From Allobosea sp. Root381 (lineage in GTDB: Bacteria; Pseudomonadota; Alphaproteobacteria; Rhizobiales; Beijerinckiaceae), in the NCBI RefSeq assembly GCF_001429395.1, contig NZ_LMJT01000042.1:18914-82913 (forward strand): a stretch of DNA of 64,000 nucleotides, given 5' to 3'. The notes under the pieces were generated by a model. The model was not told the origin of the DNA, ran no database searches, and saw nothing but the letters and a program-made list of their open reading frames with translations. Position 1 is the first letter of the stretch; each line of letters starts with the position of its first letter. Of the stretch, positions 17,387-31,614 are shown piece by piece. The position numbers were made by a program, and so were the translations under genes.

Positions 17387-18268
17387 TCAGCGCTCGAGCA
17401 GCCGCTCGATCTCCTCGCGCAGCTGCGGGCCGAGATCGCCGCGATCGAGCGCATAGGCGAGGTTCGCCGTCAGGAAGCCGATCTTCGACCCCGTATCGTA
17501 GATGTCGCCGTCGAAGCGCACCGCATGGAACGTCTCGAGACGCGACAGCGCGATCATCGAATCGGTCAGCTGGATCTCGCCGCCGGCCCCCGGCTCCTGA
17601 TTGGCCAGGAGGTTGAAGATCGTCGGCTGCAGAATGTAGCGGCCGGTGATGTGCAGGTTGGACGGCGCCGTGCCCTTGGCGGGCTTCTCGACCATCTTGG
17701 TCACCTTCGAGACCTTCGCCTTCACGTCCTGGACCCCGACGATGCCGTATTGGTGGGTCTGGTCGTCGGGCACCGGAGCAACCGCGATGAGGTTGCCGCC
17801 ATGACGGTTATAGGCGTCGATCATCTCGGCGAGGCAGCCCTTGCCGTGGCTGTGATGCAGCATGTCAGGCAGCAGCAGCGCAAAAGGCTCGTCGTCGCCG
17901 ATGATGTCGCGGGCGCACCAGACGGCGTGGCCGAGGCCGAGCGGCGCCTGCTGGCGCGTGAAGCTGGTGGCGCCGGCGGCCGGCAGGTCCGCCAGGAGTC
18001 CTTCGAGCTCCTTCGTCTTCTTGCGCTTGCGCAGCGTGTCGTCGAGCTCATAGGCGAGGTCGAAATGATCCTCGATCACCGCCTTGTTGCGGCCGGTGAT
18101 GAACACGAAATGCTCGATGCCCGCGGCCCGGGCCTCGTCGACGACGTGCTGGACGACGGGACGATCGACGACCGTCAGCATCTCCTTCGGAATAGCCTTG
18201 GTCGCGGGCAGGAAGCGGGTGCCGAGACCGGCGACGGGGAGGACGGCCTTGCGGATACGTTTCGTCAT
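17387..18268 (-). CDS. galU: UTP--glucose-1-phosphate uridylyltransferase
   Basis: This 293-residue cytosolic nucleotidyltransferase makes UDP-glucose from UTP and glucose 1-phosphate, feeding exopolysaccharide and periplasmic glucan synthesis. The nucleotide-binding start reads VLPVAGLGTRFLPATKAIPK, followed by EMLTVVDRPVVQHVVDEA. The DDQTHQYGIVG and GRYILQPTIF blocks are also typical. I start at the ATG of MTKRIRK; upstream in-frame sequence lacks homology. galE is divergent across 179 bases, which places a shared UDP-sugar promoter region between them. Confidence 0.95.
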   Translation of the reverse strand: MTKRIRKAVLPVAGLGTRFLPATKAIPKEMLTVVDRPVVQHVVDEARAAGIEHFVFITGRNKAVIEDHFDLAYELDDTLRKRKKTKELEGLLADLPAAGATSFTRQQAPLGLGHAVWCARDIIGDDEPFALLLPDMLHHSHGKGCLAEMIDAYNRHGGNLIAVAPVPDDQTHQYGIVGVQDVKAKVSKVTKMVEKPAKGTAPSNLHITGRYILQPTIFNLLANQEPGAGGEIQLTDSMIALSRLETFHAVRFDGDIYDTGSKIGFLTANLAYALDRGDLGPQLREEIERLLER

Positions 18269-18447
18269 TGAAGGTCCAATTGGCGCCTCGGCCTTGCATG
18301 CCTGTGGCGTGCGGAGGTGGATCTGGCGGTCGGAACACGGCTTGTCGCGAACCGGCCACAACGTACTAATAACCAGGTGAGCTTGAGAACCCGTGAATGC
18401 GCATTGTGTTCAGGGCGGCTCGATGAAGCGAGGAGCGAACATCCGGT

Positions 18448-19437
18448 ATGGCTGTACTTGTTTCGGGGGGCGCCGGTTATATCGGCAGCCATATGGTCCT
18501 TGAACTGCTCGACCGTGGCGAGAACGTGGTCGTGCTCGACAATCTCTCGACGGGCTTCTGGTGGGCGGTGCCGAAGGAGGCCGTCCTGGTCCAGGGCGAT
18601 ATCGGCGACGAAGCGCTGCTCGAGCGCATCATCGCCGAGCACGGAATTACGGAGATCGCCCATTTCGCGGCCAAGATCGTCGTCCCTGAATCGGTGACCG
18701 ATCCGCTAGGCTATTATTTCAACAACACGGTGAAGACGCGGGCCCTGCTTGAGAGCGCGGTGCGCGGCGGCGTCCAGCGAATCATCTTCTCCTCGACCGC
18801 GGCGGTCTATGGCGAGCCTGCGGTCAGCCCGGTGCCGGAGGAGATCGCGCTCAACCCGATCAACCCTTACGGCCGCTCGAAGCTGATGAGCGAATGGATG
18901 CTGGGCGACGTCGCCCGCGCCCACGGCCTGTCCTATGTCGCCCTGCGCTATTTCAACGTCGCAGGCGCCGATCCGAAGGGCCGTTCCGGTCAGTCCTCGC
19001 CGAACGCCACGCATCTGATCAAGGTCGCGGGACAGGCGGCGCTCGGCCAGCGTGCCGGGCTGCAGGTCTTCGGCACCGACTACCCGACGCCGGACGGCAC
19101 CTGCATCCGCGACTATATCCATGTCACGGACCTCGCCCGCGCCCATCTCTCGGCGCTCGACCATCTCCGCGCCGGCGGCAAGAGCCTGACGCTGAACTGC
19201 GGCTATGGCAGGGGCTATTCGGTCAAGGAGGTCGTCGACGTGGTCAAGCGCGTCTCGGGCGTCGATTTCCCGGTGACCTATGCGGAGCGCCGCCCCGGCG
19301 ATCCGGCCTCGCTGGTCGCCAAGGCCGATCGCATCCGCGACGAGCTAGGCTGGCGGCCCGAGCATGACGACCTCGACGAGATCGTCGGCCAGGCCTTGGC
19401 TTGGGAGGACAAGCTCCGGACGCGCAACACGGCCTGA
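18448..19437 (+). CDS. galE: UDP-glucose 4-epimerase
   Basis: This 329-residue short-chain dehydrogenase-type epimerase interconverts UDP-glucose and UDP-galactose with bound NAD. GGAGYIGSHMV is the NAD loop, SSTAAVYG holds the catalytic serine/threonine and YGRSK the Tyr-x3-Lys pair. The C-terminal YAERRPGDPASLVAKAD is the usual substrate-side motif. The ATG sits about a dozen bases from GAGGAG, a rather long spacing. Divergence from galU suggests joint control of UDP-sugar supply for surface polysaccharide. Confidence 0.95.
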   Translation: MAVLVSGGAGYIGSHMVLELLDRGENVVVLDNLSTGFWWAVPKEAVLVQGDIGDEALLERIIAEHGITEIAHFAAKIVVPESVTDPLGYYFNNTVKTRALLESAVRGGVQRIIFSSTAAVYGEPAVSPVPEEIALNPINPYGRSKLMSEWMLGDVARAHGLSYVALRYFNVAGADPKGRSGQSSPNATHLIKVAGQAALGQRAGLQVFGTDYPTPDGTCIRDYIHVTDLARAHLSALDHLRAGGKSLTLNCGYGRGYSVKEVVDVVKRVSGVDFPVTYAERRPGDPASLVAKADRIRDELGWRPEHDDLDEIVGQALAWEDKLRTRNTA

Positions 19438-19482
19438 TCGGCTGCTTTGGAGACGTTTTCAATCGCGTCGAGACGCTGATCG

Positions 19483-19572
19483 CGTCATAGCGAGGAGCGC
19501 GAGCGGCGAAGCAATCCAGATGCGGCAGTGCTCTACGCCCCCTGGATTGTTTCGCTTGCGCTTGCAATGACG
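19483..19572. repeat. 90-base palindromic intergenic repeat (CGTCAT ... ATGACG)
   Basis: The left arm CGTCATAGCGAGGAGCGCGA then GAAGCAATCCAG is mirrored by CTGGATTGTTTCGCTTGCGC then TTGCAATGACG. I recall this GAAGCAATCCAG/CTGGATTG type as a dispersed element in rhizobial genomes. It lies between convergent galE and rnk and may also limit read-through. Confidence 0.65.
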
Positions 19573-19602
19573 GAAACGGGCCGATCCAGCCCGATCGTCG
19601 GC

Positions 19603-20025
19603 CTAGCTCGCCTCGGCGAGATCGGCGGGATCGGTCACCTGCGTCACCGTCAGGCGGCGGGTCTCGCCCGAGCGCGTAACCCAGTTGATCGACTTCTGTG
19701 CGGCCATGCCGATCAGCGCCACGCCGATCGGCGTCATCACCGAGATCTTGCCCGCATCGACATCGGCTTCCTGCGGCCGGACGAGGGTGATCGTCGATTC
19801 CTTGCCGGTCGCCTCGTCGCGGTAGCTGACAACGCTGCCGATGCGGACGTGATCGGCCGAGCTGCGGCCCTCCGGCAGGATACGGGCGCGGTCGAGCTCG
19901 CGGCCGAGCTCGGCTGCGAGATCGGCCATGCCCTCGCCTGCGCCGGCAACCGTGCGGCTGAGCAGGAGGTGATCTTCGCTGGTGAGAACGATGGCGGGAC
20001 GCGGGCCCTTGCTGGAACTGGTCAT
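19603..20025 (-). CDS. rnk: Rnk-type GreA/GreB C-terminal domain regulator
   Basis: This 140-residue protein resembles Rnk, the regulator of nucleoside diphosphate kinase, which binds RNA polymerase through a GreA/B C-terminal-like domain but has a short N-terminal coiled coil. The C-terminal part GSVVSYRDEATGKESTITLV followed by ISVMTPIGVALIGM is the FKBP-like Gre domain. The start ATG of MTSSSKG has CAGGAGACTG just upstream. It is divergent from the lytic transglycosylase gene across 403 bases. It could instead be a GreA paralogue that has lost its long coiled coil; either way it is a transcription accessory factor. Confidence 0.8.
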   Translation of the reverse strand: MTSSSKGPRPAIVLTSEDHLLLSRTVAGAGEGMADLAAELGRELDRARILPEGRSSADHVRIGSVVSYRDEATGKESTITLVRPQEADVDAGKISVMTPIGVALIGMAAQKSINWVTRSGETRRLTVTQVTDPADLAEAS

Positions 20026-20357
20026 GTCAGTCTCCTGAAAAACGGATCGGCAGCCGGCGGCAGCGCCGGGCGGGCGCGCCATCTCGCGACTGTCCGAAGA
20101 TGGACGTGCTGGACGTTGGAAGTGGTGGTTTTTGGAAGCGTTGCAGGATCGAGTGCCGCCCCGAGCCCGGAGCGTGCGCAGCCGCGGGCGCGGGGCTAAT
20201 GGCCCGCGATGAGAATGCCCGAGCGGTGGAGACCGCGGCAGAACTGAAACTGGTTACCCATATGCCGAAAATCGGCCAAGCTGCCGTTATTGTCAAATCA
20301 CATCGGCGCCAGGAAAAGCCCGGGCCGGTCGCGAGAGCGGCGGCATTGCAGCCCGCC

Positions 20358-20372
20358 TTAACCTTTGGTTAA
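20358..20372. promoter_or_regulatory. CtrA-like box TTAA-N7-TTAA
   Basis: TTAACCTTTGGTTAA is a perfect match to the TTAA-N7-TTAA recognition sequence of the cell-cycle regulator CtrA and is also an inverted repeat. It is centred about 64 bases before the transglycosylase ATG, in the 403-base rnk/transglycosylase spacer. I see no other gene or clear structure in that spacer. Confidence 0.6.
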
Positions 20373-20428
20373 GCTTGTTCAGGCGCTCTGAAGCGACCGT
20401 CCGTCCTCCAGCCTGCCCAGAGAGTTCC

Positions 20429-21670
20429 ATGCGCCTGTACGTCATCGCCGCCACGGCCCTGATCAGCCTCGCGCCGGCCCTCGCCCAGACCACCGGCTCG
20501 ATCAGCACCTCCGCCCGCGCGCGGGACAGCCACCCCACGCCGGCAGCGCGCCCTACGAACACCTCTTTCGAGGTTTTCCTGGAGCGGCTCTGGCCGCTCG
20601 CCCAGGCCCGCGGCGTCTCCCGCGCCAATTTCGACGCCGCCTTTCGCGGCGTGACGCCTGACCCCTCGATCGTGGCGCTGACCCGCAAGCAGTCGGAATT
20701 CACCGCGCCGATCTGGGGCTATCTCAACAGCGCCGTCGGAGGCACGCGCATCCCGCGCGGCCGCGACGCGGCGACGCAGCATGCCGGCGTACTGGCGCAG
20801 GTCGAGGCGCGCTACGGCGTTCCCCGCGAGATCATCCTCGGCGTCTGGGGCATGGAAACCAATTACGGCTCGTTCAAGGGCAACAAGGACACTATCCGCT
20901 CGCTCGCGACACTGGCCAACATACGCTATCGCGGCGACTTCTTCCGCGACGAGCTTCTGATCGCGCTGGAGCTCATCGAGGAAGGCCATGTCGAGCGGCG
21001 GGAGCTCAGCGGCTCCTGGGCCGGCGCCATGGGCCACACCCAGTTCATGCCGTCTAGCTACCGGAAATATGCCGTCGATTTCACGGGCGACGGCCATTCG
21101 GACATCTGGAACTCGACCGCCGACGCGCTCGCTTCCACCGCCAACTACCTCAAGGGCCATGGCTGGGTGCAAGGCCTGCCCTGGGGCCTCGAGGTCACCC
21201 TGCCTGATGGCTTCGACCACCGGCTGATCAAGGCGAATTTCTCGGCCTTCGCCTCGGCCGGCGTGCGCCGCGCCGATGGCGGCCGCCTGCCCTCTTCCGG
21301 CGAGGCGCGCCTGTTCTATCCGGCAGGCCATCGCGGCCCGGTGATGCTGCTGACCGAGAATTTCGACGTCATCAAGAAATACAATTCCTCCGACGCCTAC
21401 GCGCTGGCGGTCGGCCATCTCGGCGACCGCATCATGGGCCGCCCCGCGATCCAGGCCGACTGGCCGGTCAAGGCGCCCCGCCTCGACATGGCGGCCACCA
21501 AGGACCTCCAGCGCCGGCTGAAAACGCTCGGCCTCTACAACCACGACGCCGATGGCCGCATCGGCACCGGCACGCGCGAGGCCGTGCGGCAGTATCAGCT
21601 GCGCAATGGCGAGATCGCCGATGGCTGGCCGACTCCGGCCCTGCTGGCGCGGATGCGCGCCGGGCGCTGA
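20429..21670 (+). CDS. Lytic murein transglycosylase, MltB family, with peptidoglycan-binding domain
   Basis: This 413-residue periplasmic enzyme cleaves the MurNAc-GlcNAc bond of peptidoglycan with anhydro-ring formation. A signal peptide runs to about residue 20 (ends ALAQ). The SLT_2/MltB catalytic domain follows, with the catalytic Glu143 in GVWGMETNYG and the GAMGHTQFMPSSY block. The last 60 residues, from AATKDLQRRLKTLGLYNHDADGRIG, are a PG_binding_1 domain. The ATG at MRLYVIAAT gives the signal peptide; an upstream in-frame ATG does not. A CtrA-like box upstream suggests cell-cycle-timed expression. A DUF459 hydrolase gene follows 63 bases downstream on the same strand. Confidence 0.92.
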   Translation: MRLYVIAATALISLAPALAQTTGSISTSARARDSHPTPAARPTNTSFEVFLERLWPLAQARGVSRANFDAAFRGVTPDPSIVALTRKQSEFTAPIWGYLNSAVGGTRIPRGRDAATQHAGVLAQVEARYGVPREIILGVWGMETNYGSFKGNKDTIRSLATLANIRYRGDFFRDELLIALELIEEGHVERRELSGSWAGAMGHTQFMPSSYRKYAVDFTGDGHSDIWNSTADALASTANYLKGHGWVQGLPWGLEVTLPDGFDHRLIKANFSAFASAGVRRADGGRLPSSGEARLFYPAGHRGPVMLLTENFDVIKKYNSSDAYALAVGHLGDRIMGRPAIQADWPVKAPRLDMAATKDLQRRLKTLGLYNHDADGRIGTGTREAVRQYQLRNGEIADGWPTPALLARMRAGR

Positions 21671-21733
21671 CCTTCGCGCCATCGCGCGCTATACTGCAGG
21701 AATGCCGGCCACCGGCGCGGGACGGAAAGCCCG

Positions 21734-22948
21734 ATGCGTTTGCGTTCGCTTCTGATGCTCCTGGCAGCTGCCGGATTGTTGCTCCTGACCGGCGGCCCCT
21801 CCTCGCTCGCCCAGATGCAGCGCCAGCCGGCGCAACAGCGCAGCCTCTTCCAACTGTTCTGGCAGCAGCCGGCAGCACCGCCGGTCGCCCAGCCGCGGCG
21901 CCAGCGCGTTGCGCCGGCGGCGCCTGCACGGCGCCGGCCGGCCGCCCCCGTCGTGGTGCGGGACGACCCGGTCATTCCCAAGGTCGATGTCGCCCATCAC
22001 CTGCTGGTGATCGGGGATTCGCTCGGGCACCTCCTCGCCGACGGGCTGGAAGAAGCGCTGGAAGACCGGCCCGACCTCGCCGTGGTTCAGAAGGCCAAGC
22101 CGGATTCGGGCCTCGTCCGGAGCGACTTCTACGACTGGCCGAAGGTCGCGACCGAGTTGCTCGCCGCAGACCAGAAGATCAGTCTCGGCGTGATGATGAT
22201 CGGCCTGAACGACAGGCAGGCCATCCGCGAGGGCGACATCGTCCACGAGCCGCTGAGCCCACGCTGGCTCGAGCTCTATCGCGAGCGCATCACGGCCATG
22301 GCCCAGATCTTCGCAGGCAAGCGCATCCCGCTGATCTGGGTCGGCGCCCCGCCGGTCCAGAATCCGCGGCTCTCGGCCGATTTCGTCACCTTCAACGAGC
22401 AGTATCGTCAGGAAGTCGAGCGCGCAGGCGGCGAATATGTCGATCTCTGGGGCGCCTTCGTCGACGCCGAGAATCGCTATGCCGCGATGGGCCCTGACGT
22501 TTCCGGGCAAACCACGCGGCTGCGCCTCGGCGACGGCATCCACTTCACCGAAGCCGGCTCGCGCAAGGCCGCGCATTTCGTCGATGTGCTGATCCGCCGT
22601 ATGTTCCAGCCCGGCGCCCTGGGCAACGTCATCGCCCTGCCGGTCCAGCCCGATGCGGGCGCCGCTTCAGGCCAGGCGACTCCGCCCGACGTCGAGCGGC
22701 TGATCGACCAGATGGTCAGCGGCCTGCCCGCCATCAGCTTGCCGACTGCGCTTCAGGCCAAGCCGCTGGCCGGGCCTATCCTGCCGCTGACCGGATTGGC
22801 ACCGCAAGGCGAGCAGGCGCTACTGGTCTCGATCCCGGAGGCGCGCGGCCGCGGCGAGATCGCGGCCCAACTCAACCGCATCTTCGACGAGGGCATCCTG
22901 CCCGAGCCCAAGCCCGGCCGCATGGACGACCATCGCTGGCCGCGCTGA
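21734..22948 (+). CDS. Periplasmic SGNH/GDSL-type hydrolase, DUF459 family
   Basis: This 404-residue exported protein has a signal peptide (MRLRSLLMLLAAAGLLLLTG, cleavage near SLAQ), a Pro/Arg/Gln-rich linker to about residue 85, and then an SGNH-fold domain. Block I is VIGDSLGH with nucleophile Ser96, and block V DGIHFTEAG supplies the Asp/His pair, so an active esterase is expected. DUF459 members are found beside cell-envelope genes, and their substrate is not settled. Its position just after a lytic transglycosylase suggests it deacylates a wall or envelope glycan; this is inference from context only. The C-terminal 100 residues beyond block V look disordered. Confidence 0.82.
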   Translation: MRLRSLLMLLAAAGLLLLTGGPSSLAQMQRQPAQQRSLFQLFWQQPAAPPVAQPRRQRVAPAAPARRRPAAPVVVRDDPVIPKVDVAHHLLVIGDSLGHLLADGLEEALEDRPDLAVVQKAKPDSGLVRSDFYDWPKVATELLAADQKISLGVMMIGLNDRQAIREGDIVHEPLSPRWLELYRERITAMAQIFAGKRIPLIWVGAPPVQNPRLSADFVTFNEQYRQEVERAGGEYVDLWGAFVDAENRYAAMGPDVSGQTTRLRLGDGIHFTEAGSRKAAHFVDVLIRRMFQPGALGNVIALPVQPDAGAASGQATPPDVERLIDQMVSGLPAISLPTALQAKPLAGPILPLTGLAPQGEQALLVSIPEARGRGEIAAQLNRIFDEGILPEPKPGRMDDHRWPR

Positions 22949-22962
22949 CTGACAGGCATCGA

Positions 22963-24477
22963 TCACCCCGCCATCAGCCTGTCGAAGACCGGGTCAGGAT
23001 CGTCGACCTCGACCAGGCGCTTGCCCGTGATGACCCAGACCCGCGTCGCCACCGCCCGCACGAAGGCGCGGTCATGGCTGACCAGCAGGCAGGCCGATTC
23101 CTGCCTGATCAGCTCGGCCTCCAACATGTCCTGCCCCTCGATGTCGAGATGGTTGGTCGGCTCGTCGAGCAGGAAGAAATTGGGCTCGGCCAAGCGCAGC
23201 AACAGCATCGCCAGCCGCGCGCGCTGCCCGCCCGAGAGGCGGGCTGTCGGCGCGGTCTGGGCCTCGCTCGCGATGCCGGCTCCGGCGAGTACGGTACGGG
23301 CCGTCTGGTCGCCGAGATCGCTCGCGTGCTTCACGGCGTCCCAGGGCGTGCGCCAGTCGTCGAGCTGCGAGAGCGCCTGGTCAGAATAGCCCAGCTCGAG
23401 ACTCGCCGCGCCGCGGATGTCCGGGTCGGAGGCGCCGAGCGCCGCGCGCAGCCGCATGACGAAACGTGTCTTGCCGCTGCCATTGGCGCCGAGCAACGCG
23501 ATCCGGTCGCCCTTCTCGATCCAGAGCGGCCCGATCCGGAACAGCATACGCCCGTCCGGCGTGGCAATCGCGGTTTCCTTGATCGCGACCAGCGCCTTGG
23601 CATGGGTTCCGCTGCCGGCGAGCCGAATGGTGCCGGCCGAACGCTCCTTGTGGCCGGGCCGCGCCTGCTCCTCCAGCTTGTCCGCCCGCTCCGACAATTG
23701 CCTGGTCTTGACCACCAGCAGGTCCGAGCCGGAGTTGATGCCGATGTTCTTGAGCTTGGCCGCCTGCTGTCGCAGCGCCTTGACCTTGCGCATCTCGTTC
23801 TCGAATTGCCGGCCCCGCGCCGCATCGCGCTCCTCCAGCGCCTGCAGGGCGCGCGAATAGGGCAAGGCGAAATCGGCGCTCTCGGCCGGACGCAGGAACA
23901 AGGTGCGCGTACTGATATCGTCGAGGAAGGCGCGGTCATGGCTCGCCGCGACCACGGCGCAGTCGCGCGGCAGGGCGGCGAGGAAGCGCTCCAGCAGGCC
24001 GATCCGTTCGAGGTCGAGATGGTTGGTCGGCTCGTCGAGCAGCAGCAGGTCAGGCTCGGTCACGGCCGCCCGCGCCAGCAGCATCGTCCGCTGCCAACCA
24101 CCGGACAGGCTGCGGACCGGGCGGCTGCGCAGGCTCTCCTCGACCATGAGGTCGTCCAGCAGCACATCGACGCGCCAGCTATCTGCTTCCGCGGCTTCAG
24201 GATCGAGCGCATCGCGCACGGCATCGTAGAGGCTGAGTTGCAGCAGGTGCTCCGGCGGGTCCTGTGGGGCGAAGGCGGTGACGAGGCCGCGCGACCGGGT
24301 CACGGTTCCGCCCGTCGCCTCCTCGGTACCGGCCATGATGCGCAGGAGCGAGGATTTCCCGCGCCCGTTGGCGGCGACGAGGCCGAGGCGGTCGCCCTTG
24401 GCGATGGCGAGGTCGAGGCCGGCGAAGAGCGGTGCGCTGCGGGCGAGCGAGAGGTCTTTCAGGGTGATCAGGGACAT
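22963..24477 (-). CDS. ABC-F family ATPase
   Basis: This 504-residue soluble protein has two ABC ATPase domains and no membrane part, as in ABC-F proteins that act on the ribosome to relieve stalling or protect against antibiotics. Walker A motifs are ANGRGKSS and GANGSGKT; signatures are SLSGGWQR and RLSGGQRAR; Walker B is LLLLDEPTNHLD and FFLLDEPTNHLD. The linker between domains (about 215-300) is helical and basic, the P-site tRNA interaction motif region. Whether it is a housekeeping or resistance-type ABC-F cannot be decided by eye. Its leader carries an apparent ribosome-mediated attenuator, a feature known for antibiotic-inducible ABC-F genes elsewhere. Confidence 0.93.
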   Translation of the reverse strand: MSLITLKDLSLARSAPLFAGLDLAIAKGDRLGLVAANGRGKSSLLRIMAGTEEATGGTVTRSRGLVTAFAPQDPPEHLLQLSLYDAVRDALDPEAAEADSWRVDVLLDDLMVEESLRSRPVRSLSGGWQRTMLLARAAVTEPDLLLLDEPTNHLDLERIGLLERFLAALPRDCAVVAASHDRAFLDDISTRTLFLRPAESADFALPYSRALQALEERDAARGRQFENEMRKVKALRQQAAKLKNIGINSGSDLLVVKTRQLSERADKLEEQARPGHKERSAGTIRLAGSGTHAKALVAIKETAIATPDGRMLFRIGPLWIEKGDRIALLGANGSGKTRFVMRLRAALGASDPDIRGAASLELGYSDQALSQLDDWRTPWDAVKHASDLGDQTARTVLAGAGIASEAQTAPTARLSGGQRARLAMLLLRLAEPNFFLLDEPTNHLDIEGQDMLEAELIRQESACLLVSHDRAFVRAVATRVWVITGKRLVEVDDPDPVFDRLMAG

Positions 24478-24517
24478 CGAAATCTCATTGGGTCAGACGT
24501 GCGCGCGGGAGCGCGCC

Positions 24518-24562
24518 AAAAAAGGCTGACGATGAGACGGCGATGCGCTCCCTGTCAGCCCC
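24518..24562 (-). terminator. Intrinsic terminator in the ABC-F leader (attenuator)
   Basis: On the minus strand GGCTGAC (24560-24554) pairs with GTCAGCC (24530-24524), followed directly by TTTTTT (24523-24518). It ends 41 bases before the ABC-F start codon, so it would stop transcription before the gene. A second perfect hairpin, GCGCGC-TCCC-GCGCGC (24516-24501), lies between the T run and the gene. Confidence 0.7.
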
Positions 24563-24653
24563 GCGACGAGAAGCGCGGGGCGCAGACAGGTCCGCGGGTG
24601 CGGCAATGGAAGCGGCGGCGCGGCGCCTGCTTCCCCTTCTGGCTCGTTTTCAT
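24555..24653 (-). CDS. Putative 32-codon leader peptide of the ABC-F gene
   Basis: The ORF starts MKTSQKGKQA, continues through the Arg run PRRRF and two Cys residues, and ends PRFSSRG. It is very basic. The stop TGA lies inside the upstream arm of the leader terminator. There is no Shine-Dalgarno sequence, but a TATGAT -10-like box ends seven bases before the ATG, so the transcript may begin at the start codon (leaderless), as described for other alphaproteobacterial leader peptides. An in-frame ATG four codons upstream lies within the -10 box and is less likely. Translation is inferred. Confidence 0.5.
   Translation of the reverse strand: MKTSQKGKQAPRRRFHCRTRGPVCAPRFSSRG
24558..24581 (-). 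promoter_or_regulatory. Antiterminator hairpin candidate
   Basis: GCCCCGCG and CGCGGGGC form a perfect 8-bp GC stem with an 8-base loop on the minus strand. It covers the last codons of the leader peptide and shares three bases (24558-24560) with the terminator upstream arm, so the two hairpins exclude each other at full length. Confidence 0.55.
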
Positions 24654-24660
24654 GGCGATG

Positions 24661-24666
24661 ATCATA
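24661..24666 (-). promoter_or_regulatory. -10-like TATGAT box of the ABC-F leader transcript
   Basis: TATGAT on the minus strand ends seven bases before the leader-peptide ATG. The -35 region is poorly matched, so the promoter call is tentative. Confidence 0.4.
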
Positions 24667-24830
24667 GCAATGGCAGCGCGGATGAACAGAGCTTCGCCGG
24701 CATGACGGGCGCGAGGCAACAGCGGAGCTCGGTCATGACGCAAGTGGACCAACTGGACTATAGGGACGCTGGAGAGCCAACTTCAGCTGGCGGAAACGCC
24801 GAAATCTCGAGGAAACAGCGAGGAACATCG

Positions 24831-25139
24831 ATGGCCGACGACAAGATCGAAATCGAGAACGTCAACGCACCCGGCAGGACCGAACGGGTCGACCGGGCCA
24901 AATATCTCGCGATGCGCAAGGCGCTGTTGACCGTTCTGCCGGAGGCCGCGCCGGGACTGAAGGTCGCCGACGCCAAGGCGGCCTTGATGCGGCATCTGCC
25001 CGACGAGCTGTTTCCCCAGGGAAAGACGGCCGGATGGTGGCTCAAGGCCGTGCAACTCGACCTCGAAGCCAAGGGCGCGATCAAGCGCGCGCCTGGCTCG
25101 CCGGTCCAACTCCACAAGGCCGAGCCGTCGAAGGGCTGA
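24831..25139 (+). CDS. DUF6958 family protein
   Basis: This 102-residue soluble protein matches the DUF6958 pattern: DKIEIENVNAPGRTERVDRAKY at the start, then MRKALLTVLP, and a winged-helix-like C-terminal half with GWWLKAVQLDLEAKGAIKR. The latter resembles a small DNA-binding or wHTH module, but no function is established. I chose the ATG with GAGGAAC six bases upstream; the long in-frame extension upstream overlaps the ABC-F attenuator region and has no protein-like character. It is divergent from the ABC-F gene and convergent with gltD. Confidence 0.8.
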   Translation: MADDKIEIENVNAPGRTERVDRAKYLAMRKALLTVLPEAAPGLKVADAKAALMRHLPDELFPQGKTAGWWLKAVQLDLEAKGAIKRAPGSPVQLHKAEPSKG

Positions 25140-25181
25140 TCCTCGGACCGGAATCCTGAACGATCAGCCCCCGCTCGCCTG

Positions 25182-26606
<1,425 letters not shown>

Positions 26607-26623
26607 CAATCTGTTTCTCTCGT

Positions 26624-26713
26624 CGTCCTGCCCGGGCCGGCCCGGGCATCCCCGAAGGCCGGGGCGCCTGTCCTGATGATGTCCCGGGCCGGATGCGCCG
26701 CCCGGGACTGACG
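26624..26713. repeat. GC-rich palindromic repeat in the gltB-gltD gap
   Basis: CGTCCTGCCCGGGCCGGCCC at the left is mirrored by GCCCGGGACTGACG at the right, with CCCGAAGGCCGGGG inside. It occupies nearly all of the space between gltB and gltD and would form a strong hairpin in the shared transcript. Confidence 0.55.
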
Positions 26714-26720
26714 AGTCGTC

Positions 26721-31424
<4,704 letters not shown>

Positions 31425-31614
31425 CGTCAAACCCCGCTTGCCAATGCCGTCCCAGCTTCCGCCAGGGGCATCTTTGAGTCCACATGGCCCTCGCGTCACC
31501 CCTGCCGGCCCCGACCATGCCGGCCCGGAAGGGCGGCAGCGAGGCGGCAATCGGGCCGGACCGTCGTCTGTTGGAGGCTTGCTTGCGCTGTTCTGGTCGG
31601 CGCCCGCGTCCTCC

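Noticed and set aside
24663..24752. Longer leader ORF upstream of the ABC-F leader peptide
   Set aside because: It runs through the -10-like box; the part after MKTSQK alone lies downstream of the likely transcription start.
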